From an uncultured Eubacterium sp. (GTDB lineage: Bacteria > Bacillota > Clostridia > Lachnospirales > Lachnospiraceae): a DNA stretch of 64,000 nt. The notes beneath the pieces were generated by a model. It saw nothing but the letters and a program-made list of their open reading frames with translations. It had not been told where the DNA came from and did not search any database. This document shows positions 11,501 through 17,835 of the stretch, one piece after another; position 1 is the first letter of the stretch, and each line of letters begins with the position of its first letter. The stretch covers positions 46,943 to 110,942 of the forward strand of contig CAJUBZ010000001.1 in assembly GCA_910584795.1 (NCBI GenBank), in the 5' to 3' direction. Both the position numbers and the translations under genes were made by a program.

Positions 11501-12754
11501 GCAAAGGTTACAGTAGATGCGATTGAAGAAGTACAACAGGAAGGAAGCAAAGATCCTCAGACATTGACAGATGGGGAGATTTCCGCAAATACAGACAGAT
11601 GTGTAGAAACAACATGGGGTTCTAAAACAGCAACAATTACTCTGGATCTTGGAAGTCAGATTGATAAGAAGTTAATTGATGAAGTATTAATTGCATTTAA
11701 GGCAGATAATACAAATGCTACAGCTTACAATATTCAGTTCTCAGAGGACGGTGTAAATTACGAGAAAGTAATTGATAAGGCAAATGTTGCATATAAGGAG
11801 GCATTGGAAGATAAGTTTGAACCTGAAAAGTATTCTAAAGATACTGTTCGGTATGTACAGATTAACCTGACAAATGGTAATGCAAACTGGGGGTACCAGA
11901 TTTCTGAAATTGCGGTTATGGGAACAGAGGCGTTTATGCCAAAAGAGGCTGAAGGACTTGCAGTTTCATCAACAGAGTATAATAAGATAACCGTATCTTT
12001 TAATGGCGAAACGAGTCAATTATATAATGTATATGTAGATGGTGTTATTAAGGGCATGAATGTCCAGGCAGGTACTTATACATATAATGGAATCGATGGA
12101 GGTAAACATACGGTTAAGGTAACTGCCATGTTAGGTGGAATTGAATCTAAGGGTGTAACACAGGATGTTACTGTAGAACAAGCACCTATTACAACTCCGG
12201 TACCTACTACAACTCCGGTTCCAACAACGCCTCCAGTGGTAACAACACCACAACAGAGCTCGACAGATGTAACGACTGGTGAAAAGGATACAACGTTACA
12301 GATAACTACAAATGAAAATGATACACCGATGGTAACTACACCTGATGTGACAAGTAAGGATAAGGAAACCACAACAGCTTCTGGACAAAAGCCTACAATA
12401 TCAGATAATGATAAAATAACAACGAAACAGAAAGTAACAACTAAGGTTGCTGTTGGAAAGGCTAACGTAAAGAAAGCTATTAAGAAAAAAAATGTAAAGA
12501 AAATAAAAATAACTCTTAAAAAGATTAAAGGTGCATCCGCTTATCAGGTTAAAGTTTCTATGAAGAAGAGATTTAAGAATAAGAAGAAAATTACAATTAC
12601 AAAGATGGTGAAAAAGGTGACGTTTACCATAAAGATTAAAAAATTAAAAAAATCAAAAAAATACTATGTAAAGGCAAGAGCAGTCAGAGTTGTTGCTGGA
12701 AGAAAGTATTATGGTAAGTGGAGCAAAGGTAAACGAGTTAAAATTAAAAAATAG
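5504..12754 (+). CDS. Giant secreted multi-CBM GH81 endo-beta-1,3-glucanase
   Basis: This is a 2416-residue extracellular beta-1,3-glucanase. After a signal peptide (about 1-33) come an F5/8-type (CBM32-like) domain that appears split by an inserted Fn3-like domain (about 40-282), a second F5/8 domain (286-441), and GH81 (about 447-1190). The GH81 domain has DHHFTYGY from D906 and GNNQESASE with E984 and E988. A chitobiase-C-like domain (1262-1352), CBM32 (1358-1486), a second chitobiase-C-like domain (1488-1569), two Big2-like Ig domains (1570-1725) and two further F5/8-like plus Fn3-like pairs (1730-2225) follow. A Thr/Pro linker and the Lys-rich Fn3-like tail (about 2317-2416) end the protein. 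GGAGG lies 7 nt before the ATG. The many sugar-binding modules suggest an insoluble or complex glucan. It is monocistronic. Confidence 0.93.
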   Translation: MSKVMRRITSIVLTLTMVITVCPQGELFNTKAADTEKPYNLSYGRPVYASSQNGNDAAELAVDGDAGTRWQAKQDDKNEWMYVDLGKEADIDHIYLHWEAAHAKTYEIQFSNDEDNWTTVYTKGKKKGEYVDMAVSYTVNSLTDGFGQISANWTSVEDAHYKVYDGDQIAVAPDNYKFTNHGGTQGNIKLSAGKHTLKVVAFNPSTNEELGSGICEVNVAEGSKGDNGVVVDSNANLKQTINKADLSATKARYVRVLCVERAIAYGCSLYEFQVFGTGGSAKPPVDYGENLALNKTVTCSGTRDEWWMKDEEGNIRPDAYNNVKPENAVDGNTSTAFTSYQGDDQWLTVDLGQAYTLGRIIINWNADAGKIYDVLVSSDNNNWTTVHRVTRGYAYKIDNFTLYRQNVRYVKVLGYTKVESGSGIGIAELSVYKYIEGDSKENENISNLPTRQIINNANGKGSYVSGEMYNEKNKLPTFINEETMKTPIDSNSWWSSAMVQTFSNLLCSTPLKASFTKKGLGVLLATSGWVGVRTENDLGTDQSSETGRDFYISPENLDSTTAYDRVETHGDYHVQLGLMDDDALQMKSTIVKGSPYIYNEFCDNTVAFISGSSITEFFDGNGKQILVNKGDTIVTDHIGFKSFDEENTKAKNEGSYFEINVPAGTEFKVMIAAGNYKIKVTFPSAKDNYMSVAAMTKKTDIDDYYKHGYAFVTDTAVDYTYNKDNSKIITTYTVTTKVMRSGFSNVTMHCLFPHQWKHSDAANNPAAIYTSVRGNMKSIWANKFETTQQFSGLLPTFAKPESEMFNSSEMIDYLNQVVASKLNTAPVSDAYWEGKNVHPLAISAIMADQLGETEVKEQILAKLKSIMVDWFNYDGGDDRCYLIYNKDWGTLYYPDSAYGANAAICDHHFTYGYFMFGAAVLAAYDKEFYNDYKDMVELLVRDYADPLEPEEDGNMFCKFRAFDQYTGHSWAGGYADSDSGNNQESASEALFSWVGMYLWGEATGNQKYIDAGAYGFTTEMDAVEQYWFDYDEDNWLPEYPFQATGQIYGASMGYGTYFGGQPVYVYGIQWLPISEYLTNYGMNQEKCAKIYQGLEDDTVYAQNIERRIYDQLVAEGKQEEADTWHDPDKYVTPDNGWQHITWPFLSQTNAQRAYEKFEANVAKVQTEDRANTLWFIAAMDQLGYRTNDYSVVGNIQGSVYRKDEGNKTTYTAEVWNPTATTQTVTIKKSDGTVAGTAKIGSMATVAFKIDTAKKFDLTQVATPVIKATSLAGGQVTNNVTGTKKFEDTQIVELSTAETGAKIYYTTDGTVPTTESKVYTEKFLVSSDTTIKAIAVKDNYIDSAYGSAAIQIEGDVVQSSDNLALGATATASSEANEASKAGNAIDGDMTTRWQAKDNNDEYIDIDLGRVQTINTVKITWEAAYAEKYEIQTSVDGEEWTTVAKESGRVGEMTSTFPATEARYVRMQGVSRGTAYGYSIFELEVYGAVQANAPTISPVSGTYNGPQTVTLSTTVKGAEIKYTLDGTTPTEDSPTYTAPIIIDKSTIVRAVTYRKGMMLSEPTESSIVIAGTIALNKTSAKIAIDRTVQLSAITNESVTWSSSNTSVAAVSANGLVTGKNAGLAVITARTASGKTATCNVTVTEPVHISSISIPKALEMRNKTSETMKLVIHPADTTDDTTAVWSTSNEHVVAVNENGTLTAKGEGTATITVKVGKFIATCEVLVGPAASNAEMAASAKYNVALKKPVTAYPGIAEGNISYITDGALTAGGNHAALGKTGWNYNGECYAIIDLGDTYDASTIDQILVQYKDQADNDTVMGRTYEILYSTNGLDFTSVYKSDKVTTADMDAQNCVIADVAGQKGAVRYVKIYYPQSANYGIQVCEMAVLSTEQNAKTVEIERCADPADFTVRSEKICQIDYTITAGADQSDYKYVVYLDGNKVTDLISAGSGTIEEVTAGTHKVKVVSFYNGLTSEGITKEVTVDDGSLVPYVDSVRNLSKGAKVTVDAIEEVQQEGSKDPQTLTDGEISANTDRCVETTWGSKTATITLDLGSQIDKKLIDEVLIAFKADNTNATAYNIQFSEDGVNYEKVIDKANVAYKEALEDKFEPEKYSKDTVRYVQINLTNGNANWGYQISEIAVMGTEAFMPKEAEGLAVSSTEYNKITVSFNGETSQLYNVYVDGVIKGMNVQAGTYTYNGIDGGKHTVKVTAMLGGIESKGVTQDVTVEQAPITTPVPTTTPVPTTPPVVTTPQQSSTDVTTGEKDTTLQITTNENDTPMVTTPDVTSKDKETTTASGQKPTISDNDKITTKQKVTTKVAVGKANVKKAIKKKNVKKIKITLKKIKGASAYQVKVSMKKRFKNKKKITITKMVKKVTFTIKIKKLKKSKKYYVKARAVRVVAGRKYYGKWSKGKRVKIKK

Positions 12755-12760
12755 TTGAAA

Positions 12761-12802
12761 AAAAATGAGGTAGCATATTTTTAAATATGCTACCTCATTT
12801 TT
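12761..12802 (+). terminator. Rho-independent terminator
   Basis: A perfect 20-bp inverted repeat (arms 12761-12780 and 12783-12802) ends in a T-run. The A-run on its left side could make it work in both directions. Confidence 0.92.
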
Positions 12803-12831
12803 TAGAATAGGGGGTCAAATTTTAGGAAGTG

Positions 12832-12859
12832 TTGTCTAAAATAAATATTATGATAGAAT
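12832..12859 (+). promoter_or_regulatory. Probable promoter of first GH16 gene
   Basis: TTGTCT, a 16-nt spacer and TAGAAT lie 67 bp before the start. The leader then contains a short ATGCA/TGCAT hairpin of unknown role. Confidence 0.5.
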
Positions 12860-12926
12860 AAAATAGGTTTAGAATGCAGCAAAAATGCATCTATAAAATA
12901 TTTAGAGGAAAGAAAGGAAAAATATT

Positions 12927-15698
12927 ATGTTAAAAAGGATTTTATCATTGGCAGTAGCGGTGATTCTGACAGTAACTGGAATTCATATTACTCCATCAAA
13001 TTCTTTAAAAGTCGATGCAGCAGAAACAGGATGGACACTCGTATGGAGTGACGAATTTAATGGAACATCACTTGACAGAAGTGTATGGAATTATGATATC
13101 GGAACCGGTGACTGGGGCTGGGGAAACGGCGAGATTCAGTATTATACAGATAAGGCAGATAATGTCAGTGTATCTGACGGTTCTTTAAAAATAACAGCAA
13201 AAAGAGAGAATTATAATGGTTCAGCATATACATCAGGCAGAATCAACACCTTGGGAAAGAAGGCTTTCAAATATGGAAAGATGGAAGCAAGAATCAAAGT
13301 AGAAGGTGGTAACCAGAATGGTGTATGGCCGGCGTTCTGGATGATGGGTAATAATATGGCATCAGGAACTAACTGGCCTTATTGTGGTGAGTTAGATATA
13401 ATGGAGCATGCTAATAACAGAAATTATGTAGAAGGAACACTTCATTGGAATGCAGGTGGAATTGGTGCAGGATATAATCATGTTTTTTGGGGAAGTTATA
13501 GTGGTGGTCAATATTATTATTTCCCGGATAATGTAAATAACGGTATCAATGGATGGCATACATATGGAGTTATATGGGATGAACAGAAGATACAGTGGTA
13601 TGTGGATGACAATATTTATCTGACAGGATATCTTACAGCGGATAATGCATATGCATTTCAAAAAGAGCAGTTCTTTTTGTTAAATCTTGCTTTGGGAGGA
13701 CCACAGACGGGTTATACAGGAAACACTACTGTTGATGGCAGTTTCTCATCAGCTACGATGTATGTAGATTATGTTAGAGCTTATCAGGCAGGAGGCTCAG
13801 GAGATGTTACTGTGCCTACAAATCCGATAGATCCAGGGGACGGTTTGACTGCAACATCCAGTCAGAAGACAAATCTTGGTGGCTGGGGTTATTATCTGCT
13901 TGGAGGTAATTCTGGAAGATATTCCGGAGGAACATCTTTGTCAGATCCATTTACTCTAAAAATTGTAAATAATAATAAGGCTTCGTGGAATACACAGGCG
14001 TTTACTAAGGAAATGGATGTTACACCTGGACATACTTATAAATGCAGTGTAGACATAAATTCAGATGCGGCTTCCGGCGCAATTCTTATGAAGGACGAAG
14101 TAGGAGGAACAGAACTTGTATCGAAAGGACTGACTCCGGGGAACAATGTTTTTGAGGGAACATGCAAGGCATCAGACAATGGCAAATTACAATTAATGTT
14201 TAATCTTACTGAGGTAAATGCCGGAACTACATTGAAGTTTAGTAATGTGAAAATAACAGATACTACTTCCGGCGAAGTGATTACTACAAATGTAAAACCG
14301 GTACAGACGACTGCACAACAGCAGACGCCAAAGCCTACATCAGTAGAGCCGGTTGATCCGTCTAAGAAACCAATTAATCCTATAGGATTAGTTGCGAAAT
14401 CTGAAAATGATAATCAGATTTCAGTAGTTTGGGGACAGACTAATGAGATGCTTAATCTGGGACAGGTATATAACGTATATATTGATAATAAGAAAGTATC
14501 AAGTGAAGTTGGATGTGGTTCTTATACATATGATAATATATCAGCAGGTGTGCATACAGTTGGAATTACTGCAGTTTTAGGTGGACAGGAAACGCAGCCT
14601 CTTACAGCACAGGTAACTGTTGCCGGTGGAAACGTAACACCACCACAGACAACAGCACCGCAACAGACTACAGTACCACTACAGACAACGACACCTATGG
14701 TACAGCCGGATACCACAGTTTCATCGGACATGAAATTTGAGCAGATTGCCGGTATGAATCAGGAGATTACAAAAGGCAATTTCGGAATGTGGATCAATGA
14801 AACGAATATAATGGATATTGCAGTTGATCCAGCAGATGCAAATCATATTCAAGGAAAGATTGTAAGTAATAATAATAACTGGGATCCATGGGCAGTACAG
14901 TATAAAGTTAAAAAGGCAGGTCTGAAATCAGGTGAAGAATATACAATTTCTGTAGATATGAAAGCAAGTGGGAATGATGGTGTGCTTTCTACTGACGGAG
15001 ATAAGGCAAGTGTTGATTTAAAAGAATCTACAAATGTAACGTTAACAAGTAAAGTAAAAGCTGATGAAAATGGTAATATTGTGTTTACAATTGGAGCAGG
15101 CCAGGTAGGTATAGGAGTGATTCTAGACTTTTCAAATGTTGTGGTTAAGGATTCAAAAGGAAATATTGTTGGAGATACATCTGTAGTGCCGCCACAGACA
15201 ACACCGGTACCACAGACAACAGCAGTACCACCACAGACAACAGCAGCACCACCACAGACAACACCAACACCACAGACAACAGCAGCACAGCCACAAACTA
15301 CAGAGGGACCAAGACAGACAACAGAAGAATTAAAGCAGACTACAGTTTATCAGCCTGTCACAACGGTACCATCTAAAGATACAACAAAGATTGTGGTTAA
15401 GAAAACAAAGGTAAGGAAGGCAATTAAGAAAAAGGCTGCAAAGAAAATAAAAATAACTCTAAAGAGAATTACGGGTGCATCTTCTTATCAGGTAAAAGTT
15501 TCTATCAAGAAGAAATTTAATAATAAGAAGAAAATCACAATAACAAAAACGGTTAAGAAAGCAACATTTACGATTAAAATTAAGAGATTAAAGAAGGCTA
15601 AGAATTACTATGTGAAAGCAAGAGCAATCAGAGTAGTAAATAAAAAGAAATATTATGGTAAGTGGAGCAATCGAAAAAAAGTAAAAATTAAAAAATAG
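12927..15698 (+). CDS. Secreted GH16 laminarinase (endo-beta-1,3-glucanase) with two CBM-like domains
   Basis: A signal peptide (about 1-32) precedes a GH16 domain (34-290) that starts WTLVWSDEFNG. It carries the retaining active-site motif GELDIMEH, with E155 as likely nucleophile, D157 as helper and E160 as acid/base. Downstream are a CBM4/9-like beta-sandwich (about 303-452), an Fn3-like domain (485-570), a second CBM4/9-like domain (592-750), a Pro/Gln/Thr linker (about 752-815) and the Lys-rich Fn3-like tail (822-923). GH16 members with this motif cleave beta-1,3 or mixed beta-1,3/1,4 glucans; the two GH81 neighbours favour beta-1,3. The ribosome site is AAAGGAAA. Its GH16 domain is close to that of the next gene, so the pair probably arose by duplication followed by tail exchange. 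Confidence 0.93.
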   Translation: MLKRILSLAVAVILTVTGIHITPSNSLKVDAAETGWTLVWSDEFNGTSLDRSVWNYDIGTGDWGWGNGEIQYYTDKADNVSVSDGSLKITAKRENYNGSAYTSGRINTLGKKAFKYGKMEARIKVEGGNQNGVWPAFWMMGNNMASGTNWPYCGELDIMEHANNRNYVEGTLHWNAGGIGAGYNHVFWGSYSGGQYYYFPDNVNNGINGWHTYGVIWDEQKIQWYVDDNIYLTGYLTADNAYAFQKEQFFLLNLALGGPQTGYTGNTTVDGSFSSATMYVDYVRAYQAGGSGDVTVPTNPIDPGDGLTATSSQKTNLGGWGYYLLGGNSGRYSGGTSLSDPFTLKIVNNNKASWNTQAFTKEMDVTPGHTYKCSVDINSDAASGAILMKDEVGGTELVSKGLTPGNNVFEGTCKASDNGKLQLMFNLTEVNAGTTLKFSNVKITDTTSGEVITTNVKPVQTTAQQQTPKPTSVEPVDPSKKPINPIGLVAKSENDNQISVVWGQTNEMLNLGQVYNVYIDNKKVSSEVGCGSYTYDNISAGVHTVGITAVLGGQETQPLTAQVTVAGGNVTPPQTTAPQQTTVPLQTTTPMVQPDTTVSSDMKFEQIAGMNQEITKGNFGMWINETNIMDIAVDPADANHIQGKIVSNNNNWDPWAVQYKVKKAGLKSGEEYTISVDMKASGNDGVLSTDGDKASVDLKESTNVTLTSKVKADENGNIVFTIGAGQVGIGVILDFSNVVVKDSKGNIVGDTSVVPPQTTPVPQTTAVPPQTTAAPPQTTPTPQTTAAQPQTTEGPRQTTEELKQTTVYQPVTTVPSKDTTKIVVKKTKVRKAIKKKAAKKIKITLKRITGASSYQVKVSIKKKFNNKKKITITKTVKKATFTIKIKRLKKAKNYYVKARAIRVVNKKKYYGKWSNRKKVKIKK
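15187..15345 (+). repeat. In-frame PQTT-coding tandem repeat
   Basis: Imperfect units such as CCACAGACAACA encode the PxPQTTA linker between the second CBM-like domain and the Lys-rich tail. Such repeats can change copy number between strains. Confidence 0.8.
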
Positions 15699-15723
15699 TT
15701 TATAACATAGATATGTAATAAAT

Positions 15724-15813
15724 AATATCGCATCAGAAATTAGAGATTATTATTGAAATGTTTAAGTGCTATTAGAAAGCAACTATGATAATACTAATTT
15801 TCGGTGCGATATT
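15724..15813 (+). terminator. Probable long-loop terminator
   Basis: Arms 15724-15743 and 15794-15813 (AATATCGCA...TGCGATATT outside, AAATTAG...CTAATTT inside) enclose about 50 nt, and a T-rich stretch follows. The long loop makes efficiency uncertain. Confidence 0.5.
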
Positions 15814-15869
15814 TTTAATTTTGGATATTTATAAAATTTGTAATTAGGCTGTCATTGTTTGGAAAAAAT

Positions 15870-15878
15870 TGATATAAT
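15870..15878 (+). promoter_or_regulatory. Extended -10 promoter of GH16-CotH operon
   Basis: TGATATAAT is a perfect extended -10, 57 bp before the chosen start codon. No good -35 is present, as is usual for extended -10 promoters. Confidence 0.6.
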
Positions 15879-15934
15879 AAATAGACATATGTTTTTGATT
15901 ATGATATTTAAAAAAAGTGAAAGGAAAAGTTATT

Positions 15935-17830
15935 ATGTTGAGAAAAAGAATCTTGTCAATATTAATGGCACTAACTTTGACGATAACAGGATTGCAGGGG
16001 GTTAATCTTTCTAATTCTGAAAAAGTTTTTGCTGTTGATTCGGACTGGAAATTAGTATGGAGTGATGAATTTGAAGGAGATTCATTAGACACTGATATCT
16101 GGTGTTACGATGTAGGAATAGGTCCGGAAGGAAATGGCTGGGGAAATGAAGAAATACAGTACTATACAGATAGAGCAGATAATGTCAGTGTTTCAGATGG
16201 TGAATTAAAGATAACTGCTAAAAAGGAACAGTATGAAGGACGCAATTACACATCTGGAAGAATTACTACATGGAAAAAGAAATCTTTTCAGTATGGAAAA
16301 ATGGAGGCAAGAATTAAAGTAGATGGTGGAAATCAAAATGGAGTTTGGCCTGCATTCTGGATGATGGGGCATGATTATAGTGACGGAACTACAGATGAAG
16401 GTATTATCTGGCCTTCTTGTGGAGAGTTGGACATTATGGAACATGCCAATGACAGAAATTATACTGAAGGAACTATTCATTGGAGAAGAGGTGGCGTGGG
16501 TCCTATAAAAGATAATCACGAGTATTGGGGAAGTTATAGTAATGGTGAATATTACTATTTTGATAACAATGAAGAGAATGGTATTAACGGATGGCATACA
16601 TATGGAATTATCTGGGATGAGGACAAGATTCAGTGGTATGTAGATGATAATGTATTTTTGGTTGCATATTTGAATGAAGGAAATAAGTATGCATTTCAAA
16701 AAGAGCATTTCTTCTTGTTTAACCTTGCTCTTGGTGGAACAGGAACCGGATATACAGGTAACACAACTGTAGATGCAGACTTTCAGTCGGCTACAATGCA
16801 TGTTGATTATGTAAGAGTATATCAAGGAGGCTCTACAGAGATTGAGACAACTACAAAAGAACCTGTTTCTCCAGATGGAGATTTTTCGGGGTTGACATAT
16901 AAAGAATCAAATAATAAGGATTTATCAGTTGCATTTTATGAAGGAAAAACTGATGATGAAGTTAATTATTGTTTAGACCAGGGAGAAAAATTATATGTTG
17001 CAACATGGGGGAAAAAGGTAATACCTCAGTTTAAACGTATAGAGTGTAATGGAGATGTGCAGGAATCGCCTTCTCCAGGAGCAAATTTCTGGATTCCAAT
17101 GTCAGTATTAAAGAAGAATGCGTATAATTTAGTTACAGTTCAGGATAACAATGGAAATGAATTTCATTTTGTTATTAAATATGGCACACCAGCTGCAGTG
17201 GAAACAACAACACCAGAAGAGACAACGCCAACAGTTACAACACCGGAAGAGACAACGCCACCGACAGAAATATCTAATAAAGAAATAAATCTGCTGGGTT
17301 ATCAGATTAGCACGTCCTATGAAGGAGTAAGGGTTGCTGCAAATGTTGAACCGGTAATCAATGGACAGGAAGTGAAAGAATGGGGACTTATATATGGATT
17401 GAAAAATTATGGTAATAAAGATACAAACATTACAGATGAAGATATGTATGTAGGATCAAGTAATTCATATATTAAATCTTATCAGTCAACAAGTGCAGGC
17501 ACAATACAGAGTCAGCTGGGAGATTCAACAACAGCAACATATTTCGCCAGAACAATGAAATTTGGTGGAAGTACTGTGACAGCTCTGACTGCAGATTATA
17601 AAGTCAGAGCATATGCGGTTTTAGCTGATGGGAGTTATGTGTATAGTGATGTAAGCGATTATTCTATTACAAGAGTTGCGGACAAGTTGTATCAAGGAAA
17701 ATTAATGAATACAAAATCTTCTCATACATATTTGTTTGAAAATATTTTGTCAAAAGTATATAAAAATTATGAAGAAGTTGATTTTATATGGAATAATACG
17801 GTTGTAAAACCAGAGGAAGTGGAGGAATAG
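15935..17830 (+). CDS. Secreted GH16 laminarinase with GYQIS-type C-terminal module
   Basis: The start is the ATG preceded by AAAGGAAAAG. An in-frame GTG 18 nt upstream overlaps that ribosome site and is unlikely. A signal peptide (about 1-33) precedes GH16 (34-300) with GELDIMEH, in which E164 and E169 are the catalytic pair. An unrecognised beta-rich domain (about 306-415), a TTPEETTP linker and the GYQIS-type module (449-632) follow. The protein should hydrolyse beta-1,3-glucan at the surface. The GH16 domain is a paralogue of the preceding gene, but the C-terminal half is completely different. Its last codons (EEVEE) contain the GGAGG that serves the next gene, a CotH kinase 5 nt downstream. 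The two are therefore probably co-translated. Confidence 0.92.
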   Translation: MLRKRILSILMALTLTITGLQGVNLSNSEKVFAVDSDWKLVWSDEFEGDSLDTDIWCYDVGIGPEGNGWGNEEIQYYTDRADNVSVSDGELKITAKKEQYEGRNYTSGRITTWKKKSFQYGKMEARIKVDGGNQNGVWPAFWMMGHDYSDGTTDEGIIWPSCGELDIMEHANDRNYTEGTIHWRRGGVGPIKDNHEYWGSYSNGEYYYFDNNEENGINGWHTYGIIWDEDKIQWYVDDNVFLVAYLNEGNKYAFQKEHFFLFNLALGGTGTGYTGNTTVDADFQSATMHVDYVRVYQGGSTEIETTTKEPVSPDGDFSGLTYKESNNKDLSVAFYEGKTDDEVNYCLDQGEKLYVATWGKKVIPQFKRIECNGDVQESPSPGANFWIPMSVLKKNAYNLVTVQDNNGNEFHFVIKYGTPAAVETTTPEETTPTVTTPEETTPPTEISNKEINLLGYQISTSYEGVRVAANVEPVINGQEVKEWGLIYGLKNYGNKDTNITDEDMYVGSSNSYIKSYQSTSAGTIQSQLGDSTTATYFARTMKFGGSTVTALTADYKVRAYAVLADGSYVYSDVSDYSITRVADKLYQGKLMNTKSSHTYLFENILSKVYKNYEEVDFIWNNTVVKPEEVEE

Positions 17831-17835
17831 AATAG

